64,000 nucleotides of DNA, taken from NCBI RefSeq assembly GCF_004135975.1, contig NZ_CP026538.1, positions 4,030,001 through 4,094,000 of the forward strand, in the 5' to 3' direction. The notes beneath the pieces are model-generated. The model worked only from the letters and a program-made list of their open reading frames with translations. It made no database searches and was not told the origin of the DNA. This DNA is from Solidesulfovibrio carbinolicus. GTDB lineage: Bacteria; Desulfobacterota; Desulfovibrionia; Desulfovibrionales; Desulfovibrionaceae. The translations under genes were made by a program, and so were the position numbers. Below, piece after piece: positions 50,597 to 58,240 of the stretch (position 1 is its first letter; each line of letters begins with the position of its first letter).

Positions 50597-51442
50597 CTAT
50601 TTCAAAAAGACGGCCAGCAGCGTCCCCAGGCCCAGCAGGGCCGCGATGACGCCGTTTAAGGTGAAAAAGGCCACATTGATGCGCGACAGGTCGTGCTCGG
50701 AAATAAGCCGGTGCTCCACCAGGAGCACCGCCGAACACACGGCCCAAAAGGCGTAGTAGATCCAGCCAAGCCCGGCCGCGTAGCCGGCCAGCAGATAAAA
50801 GGCCGCCGCGTCAACATGGGCGAACGCCGCCAAGGCCAGGGCCGTGCCTACGCCAAAGCGCGACGGCATCGAATGCAACCCGTGCGACCGGTCGAACTCC
50901 ACGTCCTGGCAGGCGTAGAGCACATCAAATCCGGCCACCCAGCAGGTGACGCCGCAGCCGAAAAGGATCGCCGGCAAGGCGAATTCCGGCGCAACCGCCA
51001 GCCAGCCGGCCACGGGAGCCAGGCCCAGCACCGACCCCAACACGAAATGGCACAGCCAGGTGAAACGCTTGGTCAGGCTGTAAAACGCGCCCCAGGCCAA
51101 GGCCACCGGCGAAAGCGCCAGACACAGCGCATTAAGTCCGGCGCAGGCCCCGACAAACACCACGGCGCAACCGGCCGCAAACACCCAGGCCGCCCGCAAC
51201 GACACCTCGCCCGTCACCAGCTCCCGGCCGGCCGTGCGGGGATTTATCCGGTCATACTTCACGTCCGCCAACCGGTTGACCGCCATGGCGAACGACCGCA
51301 TGGCCACCATGGCCACCGTCAGCAAGACAAACGGTCGCCAGCCCGGCCAGCCGCCAGCCGCCACAAACAGACCAATATATGCGAACGGCAAGGCAAACAC
51401 CGAATGTTCCACCTTCACCAACCGCGCCATCGCGCCGACCAT
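50597..51442 (-). CDS. ubiA: UbiA-family prenyltransferase
   Basis: A 281-residue membrane protein with about eight helices. The first aspartate-rich motif is NRLADVKYDRINPRTAGREL and the second ACQDVEFDRSHGLHSMP, both diagnostic. In menaquinone-using anaerobes such genes are usually MqnP of the futalosine route rather than true UbiA of ubiquinone synthesis; the choice is an inference. AAAGGAG lies 8 bases before the ATG. It lies between tyrS and the WecA-like gene, 24 bases from the latter. A perfect 46-base palindrome sits just upstream. Confidence 0.9.
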   Translation of the reverse strand: MVGAMARLVKVEHSVFALPFAYIGLFVAAGGWPGWRPFVLLTVAMVAMRSFAMAVNRLADVKYDRINPRTAGRELVTGEVSLRAAWVFAAGCAVVFVGACAGLNALCLALSPVALAWGAFYSLTKRFTWLCHFVLGSVLGLAPVAGWLAVAPEFALPAILFGCGVTCWVAGFDVLYACQDVEFDRSHGLHSMPSRFGVGTALALAAFAHVDAAAFYLLAGYAAGLGWIYYAFWAVCSAVLLVEHRLISEHDLSRINVAFFTLNGVIAALLGLGTLLAVFLK

Positions 51443-51470
51443 AGTGCGAACTCCTTTGGAAACTGGGAAC

Positions 51471-51516
51471 CTGGGGGAGGGAACCTTTTTTTGCAAAAAA
51501 AGGTTCCCTCCCCCAG
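51471..51516 (-). repeat. Perfect 46-base poly-T/poly-A palindrome upstream of ubiA
   Basis: Two 23-base arms (51471-51493 and 51494-51516; half-site blocks CTGGGGGAGGGAACC then TTTTTTTG) with no loop. On the minus strand it is preceded by AGTTTTTTGGGAGGG and ends 29 bases before the ubiA start codon. Related to the elements before trpB and in tyrA. Confidence 0.9.
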
Positions 51517-51680
51517 ACCCCCACCCTCCCAAAAAACTCTCAATGGGGTGTTTAGTCCTGTCGCGGCCCTGTGTCGTGTTGCCGCCAACCTCCAGCCCGG
51601 CAAACAATCGCCCGAGGCTGGGCCTATCAGGTCGCTCTTTCTCCAACCTTTCGGCCCCGCTTCGGGGCCGAGGGCCAAGT

Positions 51681-51750
51681 GGGGCCTGGAATTTCAGGGG
51701 GCGCGGCCGGCGCGCCAGCGCTGGCCGCGCCCTCTGAAATTCCAGGCCCC
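51681..51750. repeat. Inverted repeat with 28-base arms
   Basis: Arms 51681-51708 and 51723-51750 match at 27 of 28 positions (blocks GGGGCCTGGAATTTCAG, GGGCGCGGCC) around a 14-base loop. No T-run. It parallels the long inverted repeat between aroA and tyrA. Confidence 0.85.
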
Positions 51751-51819
51751 TTCTTCGCGGCCAGCCGCCGGCCGACCGACCGCCCTCCCCGCCCGACCGA
51801 CCGCGCCCCGATCGGGGGG

Positions 51820-51840
51820 CCGGGGGGATGATCCCCCCGG
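51820..51840 (-). repeat. 21-bp GC palindrome 3' of tyrS
   Basis: Arms CCGGGGGGAT and ATCCCCCCGG around one base, 43 bases after the tyrS stop, followed on the minus strand by CCCCCCGATCGGGG. Family member in sense orientation to tyrS. Confidence 0.8.
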
Positions 51841-51882
51841 CGGGTCCGGGCAGCGCCCGGCGGGTGCAGGGCAGCGCCCCGG

Positions 51883-53160
51883 CTAAATTCCGAGAGTAAC
51901 TACGCCGTAGTTCTTTTTGCCTTTGCGCAGCAGAGCGATATTGCCGCCGATGTAGTCCTCAGCGGCAAGCGCCTGGTTTTCGTCGGCCACGCGGACGTTG
52001 TTGAGGTAGATGCCGCCGGCTTTGATGTCCTTGCGGGCCTGGGACAGCGACGGGCACAGGGCCAGGTCGACCAGGAGCTTGGGCAGGGGCGGCACGGCGT
52101 CGAGGCCGTCGTAGTTCTTGCCGGGCGCGGCTTCCAGGGCGGCGCGCAGGGTGGCGGCGTCCACGGCGCGCAGGTCGCCGCCGCCGAAAAGCGCCTCGGT
52201 GACGGCTTCGACCTTGGCCAGTTCCTCGGCACCGTGGATCATGGTGGTGGTTTCCCGGGCCAGGGTTTTCTGGGCGGCGCGCTGGTGGGGCCGCTCGGCG
52301 GTCTCCACGGCCAGGGCGTCGATGGCTTCCTTGTCCAGGTAGGTGAAGTAGCGCAGGAAGTTGCAGACGTCGCGGTCGTCGGCGTTGATCCAGTATTGGT
52401 AGAAGGCGTAGGGCGAGGTCAGGGCAGTATTTAAGTAGACGGCCCCTTTTTCGCTTTTGCCGAATTTCGCGCCGGAGGCGGTGGTGATGAGCGGGAAGGT
52501 CAGGGCAAAGGCCTGGGAACCGGATTTGCGGCGGATGAGTTCCAGGCCGGCGGTGATGTTGCCGAACTGGTCGCCGCCGCCGATCTGCAAGGTGCAGCCC
52601 ATGGTACGGTTCAAGTATTCATAATCCAGGGACTGCAGGATCATGTAACTGAATTCGGTGTAGGAGATGCCGGTGTCTTCGCGGCCGATGCGCGATTTCA
52701 CGGAATCCTTGGCCATCATGTAGTTGATGGTGAAGTGCTTGCCGGTGTCGCGCAAGAATTCGATGACCGAGATGGGCTGGGTCCAGTCGAGGTTGTTGAC
52801 CGGGGTGACGCGGTCGGCCACGCCTTGGCGCTCAAAAAAAGCCATGGCCTGGGACCGGATTTTCTCGGCCGAGGCGGCCACCATGTCGGCGGTGCGCATC
52901 TGGCGTTCCTTGTCCTTGCCGCTGGGGTCGCCGATGAGTCCGGTGGCGCCGCCAAGCAGGAACAGGGGCTTGTGGCCGGCCTTGGCGAAGCGGGCCAAGG
53001 CCATGAGCGGCACGAGGTTGCCGATGTGCAGGCTGTCGGCGGTGGGGTCGAAGCCGCAGTACATGACGCGGTCGCGGGCGTTTAGGTGCTTGCGCAGTTC
53101 GGCCTCGTCGGAGCACTGATGCACGAGGCCGCGCCAGGAGAGTTCGTCGAAAATATTCAC
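51883..53160 (-). CDS. tyrS: Tyrosyl-tRNA synthetase
   Basis: A 425-residue class I synthetase. The HIGH-like motif is DSLHIGNLVPL and the KMSKS-like motif is AKFGKSEKGAV, the latter marking the bacterial TyrRS type. YCGFDPTADSLH and GGDQFGNITAG bind tyrosine and tRNA. The C-terminal S4-like RNA-binding part (LSQARKDIKAGGIYLNNVRV) is present. It charges tRNA-Tyr, and so also sets the signal read by the aromatic leader peptide. The start follows AAAGGAA-like sequence. Its 3' side carries the repeat elements. Confidence 0.96.
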   Translation of the reverse strand: MNIFDELSWRGLVHQCSDEAELRKHLNARDRVMYCGFDPTADSLHIGNLVPLMALARFAKAGHKPLFLLGGATGLIGDPSGKDKERQMRTADMVAASAEKIRSQAMAFFERQGVADRVTPVNNLDWTQPISVIEFLRDTGKHFTINYMMAKDSVKSRIGREDTGISYTEFSYMILQSLDYEYLNRTMGCTLQIGGGDQFGNITAGLELIRRKSGSQAFALTFPLITTASGAKFGKSEKGAVYLNTALTSPYAFYQYWINADDRDVCNFLRYFTYLDKEAIDALAVETAERPHQRAAQKTLARETTTMIHGAEELAKVEAVTEALFGGGDLRAVDAATLRAALEAAPGKNYDGLDAVPPLPKLLVDLALCPSLSQARKDIKAGGIYLNNVRVADENQALAAEDYIGGNIALLRKGKKNYGVVTLGI

Positions 53161-53193
53161 GGCGATTCCTTTTCGGTAAAGCAGTCGGACGGA

Positions 53194-53568
53194 TCAGATG
53201 CCCGAAGCGGGCACGGCCGTGGCTGGCGAGGAGCCGGCCGGCGCGGCGGTCTTGGCCGGCGTGCGTTCGCGCAGCAGGGGTTTTACCCCGGCGATGCGCT
53301 CCAGCCGGGTCATGGTATCGGGCTGGCGGTCGTAGACATCGACCAGGACGTTGAGCACGAACTGGCCGTTCTTGATTTCGGTCTCGATACGGCATTCAAA
53401 GCCGTTCTGGCCGAGCTTGGCCTTGAGCGCATTGGCGTTGTCGGCTTTGCTGAACGCCCCCACCTGGTAGGTGTCGTGGGGGCGTTGCCAGTCGTAGACG
53501 GTCTCCTCGCCGCAGCCGCCAAGCAGGCAGGCCCCGGCCAGGAAAAAACACAGGAGAAGCGCGCGCAT
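53194..53568 (-). CDS. SPOR-like lipoprotein
   Basis: 124 residues. Signal peptide with lipobox LLGGCGEE (acylated Cys about 19). The mature part YQVGAFSKADNANALKAKLG and QNGFECRIETEI is the alpha/beta pattern of SPOR domains that bind peptidoglycan stripped of stem peptides. The C-terminal tail is Ala/Pro/Thr-rich. It lies 11 bases after the stop of the next upstream gene and is probably co-transcribed with it. Periplasmic, membrane-anchored; a role in septal or envelope biology is an inference. Confidence 0.7.
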   Translation of the reverse strand: MRALLLCFFLAGACLLGGCGEETVYDWQRPHDTYQVGAFSKADNANALKAKLGQNGFECRIETEIKNGQFVLNVLVDVYDRQPDTMTRLERIAGVKPLLRERTPAKTAAPAGSSPATAVPASGI

Positions 53569-53579
53569 GTCCGGGCCGC

Positions 53580-54056
53580 CTAGGGTTTGGCGTCGGACCG
53601 GCGACGCTGCTTGTCGTTGTATTCGATGATCTCGGTGCGGCCGTTTTGGCGCTCGGTGACGAGCAGCAACCGGTCGCCGTCCACGTTGACGTTGACCAGG
53701 CGCGAGCATTTGTTGATGGCGGGCACCACGGCATAGGTCTTGTCCGCGCCCACGGCCACGAGGTCGTAGGTGATGGGGCATTCGGCGTTGCCCACGCCGT
53801 GGCGGATGAGCACGGCGTCGTAGCCGTCGCCGAGTTCGCCGACGCTCATGTAGGACTGGGCGGTAAGCGCCGCGCCCATGGCCTGGTGGATGACCCGGCC
53901 GCCGAGCAGCACGGTGGAGGACGCGCCGTCGCGCACCACTTCCAGCGGGCCGGCCACGGTCATATAGATGGCGGTGCGTTCCGGGGCGGCCTGGGCGGCG
54001 GCGGCCAGGACCAGACAGACCAGGGCGGCAAGCAGCAGTCGTCGAGCGTATCGCAT
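53580..54056 (-). CDS. Exported protein of unknown function
   Basis: 158 residues with a signal peptide (RLLLAALVCLVLAAAAQA). The mature part is beta-rich, with two cysteines (NAECPITYD, INKCSRLV) likely to form a disulfide. Sequences include TAIYMTVAGPLEVVRDGASS and LVNVNVDGDRLLLVTERQNG. I do not recognise the family. The ATG follows GGAGG by 8 bases. It sits between the YmdB-type gene and the SPOR-like lipoprotein gene on the same strand. Confidence 0.6.
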   Translation of the reverse strand: MRYARRLLLAALVCLVLAAAAQAAPERTAIYMTVAGPLEVVRDGASSTVLLGGRVIHQAMGAALTAQSYMSVGELGDGYDAVLIRHGVGNAECPITYDLVAVGADKTYAVVPAINKCSRLVNVNVDGDRLLLVTERQNGRTEIIEYNDKQRRRSDAKP

Positions 54057-54081
54057 GGGTGTTCCTCCGCTTCGCGGCGGG

Positions 54082-54861
54082 TTATCCGGCCAGCCGCCAA
54101 GGCGCAATAGTTACGACCTTGCCGGCGGAGGCGTCAATATCCATAAGCGCCCCCTGCATCTCGGGCGCGGCCTTGGACACGACGAACCGGCGCGGCAGGC
54201 CGGTGCGGAAACGGGCGATGACCTCTTCGGGGTCCATGCCCAGAGCAGAGGCGGCCGGACCGGTCATGCCCAGGTCCGTCATGTAGGCCGTGCCCTGAGG
54301 AAGCAGCTGGGCGTCGGCGGTCTGGACGTGGGTGTGGGTGCCAAGGACGGCGCTGACCTTGCCGTCGAGAAAATAGGCCAGGGCTTTTTTTTCGCTGGTG
54401 GCCTCGGCGTGGAAGTCGATGAGCCGCAGGGGCACGTCGGCGGGCAGTTGGCCGAGAATGCCCTCGGCGGCGGCAAAGGGGCAGTCCACGGCGGCCATGA
54501 AGGTGCGGCCGAGGAGGTTTATGACGACGTAAGGGGCGGCCTCCCTGGGGCGAAAGACCTGCCAACCGCGCCCGGGCGCGCCGGCCGGGTAATTGGCCGG
54601 ACGCAGCAGCCGGTCCTGGCTCTCCAGGAGCGGCGAAAGGTCGGGGTGGCGAAAGGTGTGGTTGCCGCCGGTCAGGACGTCCAGGCCGGTTTCCAGGAGC
54701 TGGCGGGCCGATTTGGCGGTCAGCCCGATGCCGCCCGAGGCGTTTTCGGCGTTGGCGAGAATCCGGGTCAGGCCCAGGTCGCGCCGCAGCCCGGCCAGGC
54801 GCTGGGTGACGATGGCCCGGCCCGGCCGGCCGAAGATGTCGCCGAGAAAAAGCATCCGCAT
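54082..54861 (-). CDS. YmdB-type metallophosphoesterase
   Basis: 259 residues of the TIGR00282 family, dinuclear phosphodiesterases (YmdB) that hydrolyse cyclic nucleotides. Motifs in order: LFLGDIFGRPGR, LANAENASGGIG, VLTGGNHTFRH, LIDFHAEATSEK and VLGTHTHVQTAD. These supply Asp, Glu, Asn and His metal ligands. In Firmicutes YmdB is linked to RNase Y and cell-fate control; here rny lies two genes upstream on the same strand, a known association. It is 12 bases downstream of the DnaJ-like gene. Confidence 0.92.
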   Translation of the reverse strand: MRMLFLGDIFGRPGRAIVTQRLAGLRRDLGLTRILANAENASGGIGLTAKSARQLLETGLDVLTGGNHTFRHPDLSPLLESQDRLLRPANYPAGAPGRGWQVFRPREAAPYVVINLLGRTFMAAVDCPFAAAEGILGQLPADVPLRLIDFHAEATSEKKALAYFLDGKVSAVLGTHTHVQTADAQLLPQGTAYMTDLGMTGPAASALGMDPEEVIARFRTGLPRRFVVSKAAPEMQGALMDIDASAGKVVTIAPWRLAG

Positions 54862-54873
54862 GGCGTGCCGTCC

Positions 54874-55689
54874 TTATTCGTAAACCAAAAAGCCCGGATG
54901 ATCCGGCGGTTGGATTTCGTCAGCCTCCGGGACGCTGGCCCAGACGTCCTGGCGCTCGGCCGGTTCGGCTTCGGGCGCGGCAAAAAGCCGCAGGGTCAGC
55001 AGCAGATCGCCCGGTCCCTTGTCGCCGACGCCGGGCTGGCCGGCCCCGGCCACCCGGATCACATCCCCGTCGCGGGCGTCCGGGGCGATGACCAGCACGC
55101 CCCGGCGCGGCTTGTCGTGACGTCCCGAGCCGGCGCAGGCCGGACAGGTCGCGGCCACGAATCCCTGCCCCGAACACGACGGGCAGCCCACGGCGGACAA
55201 GCCGCCGCCAAGGGGCTGCCAGATGGTCCCCCGGCCGGCGCACATCCAGCAGGCTTGGCGCAGCGCCCCCTTGCCGTCGCAGACCGGGCAGTCGCCGCCA
55301 ACGCCGAAATCCAGGGTCAGCCGGCCGCCGCTGGCGGCCAGGGAATCGGGAATGTCCACCATGGCGGCCAGATCCTTGCCCCGGCGCGGCAACAGGACGC
55401 GCGGGTCCAGGGGGGCAAAGGCCGCGGTCGGCGCGGCGACCGGAGGCGGCGCGGCGGCCCGGACCGCCTTGGCATAGCGGCGGCGGCCGTCATAGGCGGC
55501 GCGCCGGGCCAGATGGCCCAAAACGGCGTAGGCGGCGGCCAGGGTCAGGAAGCGTTCGGCGGCCCGTGGATCGTCGGGGTTGGCGTCGGGGTGGCAGTGC
55601 CTGGCCAGAAGGCGGTAGGCGCGGCGCACGGCGGCCGCGTCGGCGTCCTCGGACAGGCCGAGGACGGCATAGCAGTCGGGACTATCCAT
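54874..55689 (-). CDS. DnaJ-like co-chaperone without the G/F and long C-terminal parts
   Basis: 271 residues. A J domain (3-68) with the HPD motif in LARHCHPDANPDD, an Ala/Pro-rich linker, then four CxxCxGxG zinc-finger repeats (CPVCDGKG, CWMCAGRG, CPSCSGQG, CPACAGSG, about 135-190) inserted in a single C-terminal substrate-binding domain (DIPDSLAASGGRLTL; GAGQPGVGDKGPGDLLL). It is about 100 residues shorter than canonical DnaJ and lacks a Gly/Phe-rich region. It probably stimulates DnaK toward particular clients. Confidence 0.88.
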   Translation of the reverse strand: MDSPDCYAVLGLSEDADAAAVRRAYRLLARHCHPDANPDDPRAAERFLTLAAAYAVLGHLARRAAYDGRRRYAKAVRAAAPPPVAAPTAAFAPLDPRVLLPRRGKDLAAMVDIPDSLAASGGRLTLDFGVGGDCPVCDGKGALRQACWMCAGRGTIWQPLGGGLSAVGCPSCSGQGFVAATCPACAGSGRHDKPRRGVLVIAPDARDGDVIRVAGAGQPGVGDKGPGDLLLTLRLFAAPEAEPAERQDVWASVPEADEIQPPDHPGFLVYE

Positions 55690-55722
55690 GCGCCCCCGCT
55701 TGGGCCTAGTTTTTCACAACGC

Positions 55723-55755
55723 GTTTCGGGCCGCCCGGAAGAGGCGGCCCGAAAC
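55723..55755 (-). terminator. Hairpin downstream of rny
   Basis: Stem GTTTCGGGCCGCC with GGCGGCCCGAAAC around a 7-base loop, between rny and the DnaJ-like gene. No T-run follows it on the minus strand, so it may be an mRNA-stabilising or partial terminator hairpin. Confidence 0.45.
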
Positions 55756-55776
55756 ACGGCAACATCAGTCCATCCG

Positions 55777-57336
55777 CTATTTGGCGATGCCCACGGCCCG
55801 TCGCTCGCGGATGACCGTGACGCGGATCTGGCCGGGATAGGTGAGATTATCCTCGATGCGCTTGGCGATGTCCTTGCAGAGCAGGAAGGTCTTGTCGTCG
55901 TCGACGTTTTCCGAATCGACCATGACGCGGACCTCGCGGCCGGCCTGGATGGCGTAGGCCTTGGACACGCCGTCGAAATCAAGAGCCAGGTTTTCCAGTT
56001 CCTCCAGCCGCTTGACGTAGCTTTCCAGGAGTTCCTTGCGGGCTCCGGGGCGCGCGCCAGAGAGGCTGTCGGCGGCCTGGACCAGGGTGGCCAGGATGGA
56101 CTTGGGCGGCACGTCCTCGTGGTGGGCCATGATGGCGTGGAGGATGTCGCTGGATTCGCCGAATTTCTTGGCCAGGTCCGCGCCGATGACGGCGTGGGGG
56201 CCTTCGATCTCGTGATCGACGGCCTTGCCGAGATCGTGGAGCAGGCCGGCGCGCTTGGCCCTTTTTATGTCCACGCCCAGTTCGGCGGCCATGATGCCGG
56301 CCAGGGAGGCCACTTCCAGGGAATGCTGGAGCACGTTTTGGGAGTAGCTGGTGCGGTATTGGAGCTGGCCGAGAAGGCGCACGAGCTCGGGGTGGATGCC
56401 GTGGACGCCGCAATCGAAGGTGGCCTGCTCGCCGATCTCCCGAATCTTGACGTCAAGTTCCTGCTCGCACTTCTTGACGATGTCCTCGATGCGGGCGGGA
56501 TGGATGCGGCCGTCGGTGATGAGGCGCTCCAGGGCCATCTTGGCGATCTGGCGTTTGAGCGGCGAAAAGGCCGACAGGATGACGGTCTCGGGGGTGTCGT
56601 CGATGATGAGGTCCACGCCGGTGGCGGCTTCCAGGGCGCGGATGTTGCGGCCTTCGCGGCCGATGATGCGGCCCTTCATTTCTTCGGAGGGCAGGGTCAC
56701 GGCGGTGACGGTCTGCTCGCCCACGAAATCGCCGGCATAGCGCTGGATGGCCAGGGCCAGAATCTTTTTCCCGCTCTTGTCGGCGGTCTCCTTGGCCTCC
56801 ATCTCGATCTGGCGGACCATGCGGGCGGCCTCGTGGCGGGTCTTGGACTCGATCTCGTCCATGAGGCGCTTTTTGGCCTCTTCCATGGTCAGGCCGGAGA
56901 TTTCCTGGAGCCGCTTGTCATGCTCGTCGGCCAGCCGGGAAAGATCCTCGGCCTTTTCGGCCAATTCGCGTTCCTTGGCGGTGAGCCGCTTTTCCGAAGC
57001 CAGCATTTCGGATTCCTTCTGGACGATCAGCTCCTGCTTTTCTTCCAGACGTTCCCGGCGCTTATGGACCTGCTCTTCTTTTTCTTCCAGGGACTGGGTC
57101 TTGTCGCGGAATTCCTTTTCGAGTTCCTGTTTCTGGCGGAACAGCTCGTCCTGGGCGGCGACGACGACTTCTTTTTTGTGGGCGGAAGCTTCCTTGCGGG
57201 CCTCGTCCAGAATGCGGTCGGCCAGGGTCCTGGCTTCGTTCAAGGTTTTCTGGGAAATCCACTTGTCGAGATAGTAGCCGGCCGGCACGCCAAGGCCAAT
57301 GCCCACGATGCCCATGAAGATGGTCGAAAATTCCAT
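55777..57336 (-). CDS. rny: Ribonuclease Y
   Basis: A 519-residue membrane-anchored endoribonuclease. One N-terminal helix (about 5-22) is followed by a long coiled coil (about 30-200: [20 protein letters not shown]), a KH domain (about 205-270: [19 protein letters not shown]), then the HD domain with [26 protein letters not shown] and the metal His/Asp pairs, ending AVGIAK. It starts mRNA decay at the inner membrane. GGGAGA lies about 6 bases before the ATG. 6S RNA and zapA lie upstream on the same strand. Confidence 0.96.
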   Translation of the reverse strand: MEFSTIFMGIVGIGLGVPAGYYLDKWISQKTLNEARTLADRILDEARKEASAHKKEVVVAAQDELFRQKQELEKEFRDKTQSLEEKEEQVHKRRERLEEKQELIVQKESEMLASEKRLTAKERELAEKAEDLSRLADEHDKRLQEISGLTMEEAKKRLMDEIESKTRHEAARMVRQIEMEAKETADKSGKKILALAIQRYAGDFVGEQTVTAVTLPSEEMKGRIIGREGRNIRALEAATGVDLIIDDTPETVILSAFSPLKRQIAKMALERLITDGRIHPARIEDIVKKCEQELDVKIREIGEQATFDCGVHGIHPELVRLLGQLQYRTSYSQNVLQHSLEVASLAGIMAAELGVDIKRAKRAGLLHDLGKAVDHEIEGPHAVIGADLAKKFGESSDILHAIMAHHEDVPPKSILATLVQAADSLSGARPGARKELLESYVKRLEELENLALDFDGVSKAYAIQAGREVRVMVDSENVDDDKTFLLCKDIAKRIEDNLTYPGQIRVTVIRERRAVGIAK

Positions 57337-57510
57337 GCGTTCTCCCGAAGCGGGGGGAGAAAAACGGGGCACAGCCCAAGGGCAAGGAGGGGGGACCGGC
57401 TCAATCCGGACAGATGCGTGGCGCTTGCCGTGTGCGGTATGGCATGGGACGGGGGATGTCCGGCCGCCCGGGACGACGGCGGCCAGTCATCAACACCGTT
57501 TTATAACAAA
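57337..57510. other. Gap between 6S RNA and rny
   Basis: About 170 bases. It should contain the rny promoter; no convincing boxes are seen. No gene is seen. Confidence 0.5.
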
Positions 57511-57685
57511 GCCCCAGAGCGCCGTGTCGTCAGTTCTTTTGAACCTTGGCAACCAAGGTGGACGCCACTGTTTGACCTTCAGGCCACCCGGACGAGCCGG
57601 GCACGCACACCAGCCACGCGTCGCGGCATCCTATTTTTGAGTATCGGCTCAAAAATAAACCGGCGATCACGCACACCCCAGGGAA
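57511..57685 (-). ncRNA. ssrS: 6S RNA
   Basis: Read on the minus strand, the sequence aligns block by block with enterobacterial 6S RNA. CCCTGGGGTGTGCGTG is the 5' arm of the closing stem. GAGCCGATACT opens the central bubble, GCGTGGCTGGTGTGCGTGCC and CGGCTCGTCCGGGTGGCCTG form the apical part, and ACCTTGGTTGCCAAGGTTCA then GACGACACGGC and CTCTGGGG form the 3' arm. The length, about 175 bases, fits, and so does the position directly after zapA, the classic ssrS-zapA neighbourhood. 6S RNA mimics an open promoter and binds sigma-70 RNA polymerase in stationary phase. Ends are approximate. Confidence 0.88.
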
Positions 57686-57717
57686 CTTTTCAAGGACGCG
57701 CCAGCAGACGCCGTCCG

Positions 57718-57972
57718 TCAATCTATCTTGTGCAGCAGCTCCCCCACCCGATCGTGGAGCGCGTCGAGCTGCTGGTTCGAAAGCAACATATCGTCAGCCA
57801 GACCCAATGCGACAAAGGCCAGCAATTTCTCCTTGCCGAGCGTTTTCCCGCCCGCCTGAAGCAAGTTATATCGTTGTTCCACCAGTTTTCTGGCGGCTTC
57901 CACGCGCTGCGGTTCGGCGTCCGTGGTAAACGACAGGTCGAGGCCCACTATGGACAAGGAATACTTGGGCAT
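57718..57972 (-). CDS. zapA: Cell-division protein ZapA
   Basis: 84 residues. SLSIVGLDLSFTTDAEPQRV then AARKLVEQRYNLL is the beta-beta-alpha ZapA core, followed by LLAFVALGLADDMLL and a C-terminal coiled coil LDALHDRVGELLHKI. ZapA bundles FtsZ filaments at the septum. It lies directly upstream of 6S RNA on the same strand, the usual pairing, and 44 bases after a small coiled-coil gene that is probably its ZapB-like partner. Confidence 0.9.
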   Translation of the reverse strand: MPKYSLSIVGLDLSFTTDAEPQRVEAARKLVEQRYNLLQAGGKTLGKEKLLAFVALGLADDMLLSNQQLDALHDRVGELLHKID

Positions 57973-58016
57973 CGCCGTACCGATTTATCCCCGCCGGCCA
58001 CATGGCCGGCCGCGCG

Positions 58017-58196
58017 TCAGGGCTCAATCTCCTCCCGGAGTTTCTCCAGGAGGCCGTCGAGTCGCGTGGCGACCGTCTTTTGCTCGTCGGCCATCCGGGC
58101 CACCTCGGCCCGAAGCGCCGCGTTCTCTTCTTCCAAAGCCTTTTTGCGGGCAACAAGGGCTTCAACCCGTTGTTCCAGGGCGTCGAAAATGTCCAT
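58017..58196 (-). CDS. Small ZapB-like coiled-coil protein
   Basis: 59 residues, almost all coiled coil: MDIFDALEQRVEALVARKKA then LEEENAALRAEVARM and TRLDGLLEKLREEIEP. Heptad spacing of Leu/Val/Ala is clear, and LEEENAALRAEV is the ZapB-type core. ZapB links ZapA to the Z-ring centre. The gene is too short for most gene-finders. The ATG at 58196 lacks a strong ribosome binding site. It lies just upstream of zapA on the same strand, as in several Desulfovibrio-type genomes. Confidence 0.75.
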   Translation of the reverse strand: MDIFDALEQRVEALVARKKALEEENAALRAEVARMADEQKTVATRLDGLLEKLREEIEP

Positions 58197-58240
58197 GCCC
58201 GCTTTTTAGCCCCATTTATCCCGAAAAGCAAGCCAGGGCC

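Larger units (their letters stand above)
51443..51882. other. Intergenic region between tyrS and ubiA, rich in inverted repeats
   Basis: No gene is seen. In the direction of transcription (minus) it holds the 21-bp palindrome family copy (51820-51840), a 28-base-arm inverted repeat (51681-51750) and the 46-base poly-T/poly-A palindrome (51471-51516), the same order as in the aroA-tyrA gap. Confidence 0.7.

Noticed and set aside
53968-58209. A plus-strand open frame of more than 1,400 codons
   Set aside because: It lies antisense to recognisable genes (the YmdB-type gene, the DnaJ-like gene, rny, zapA), has low-complexity Gly/His/Gln composition, and is a by-product of GC-rich codon bias on the other strand.
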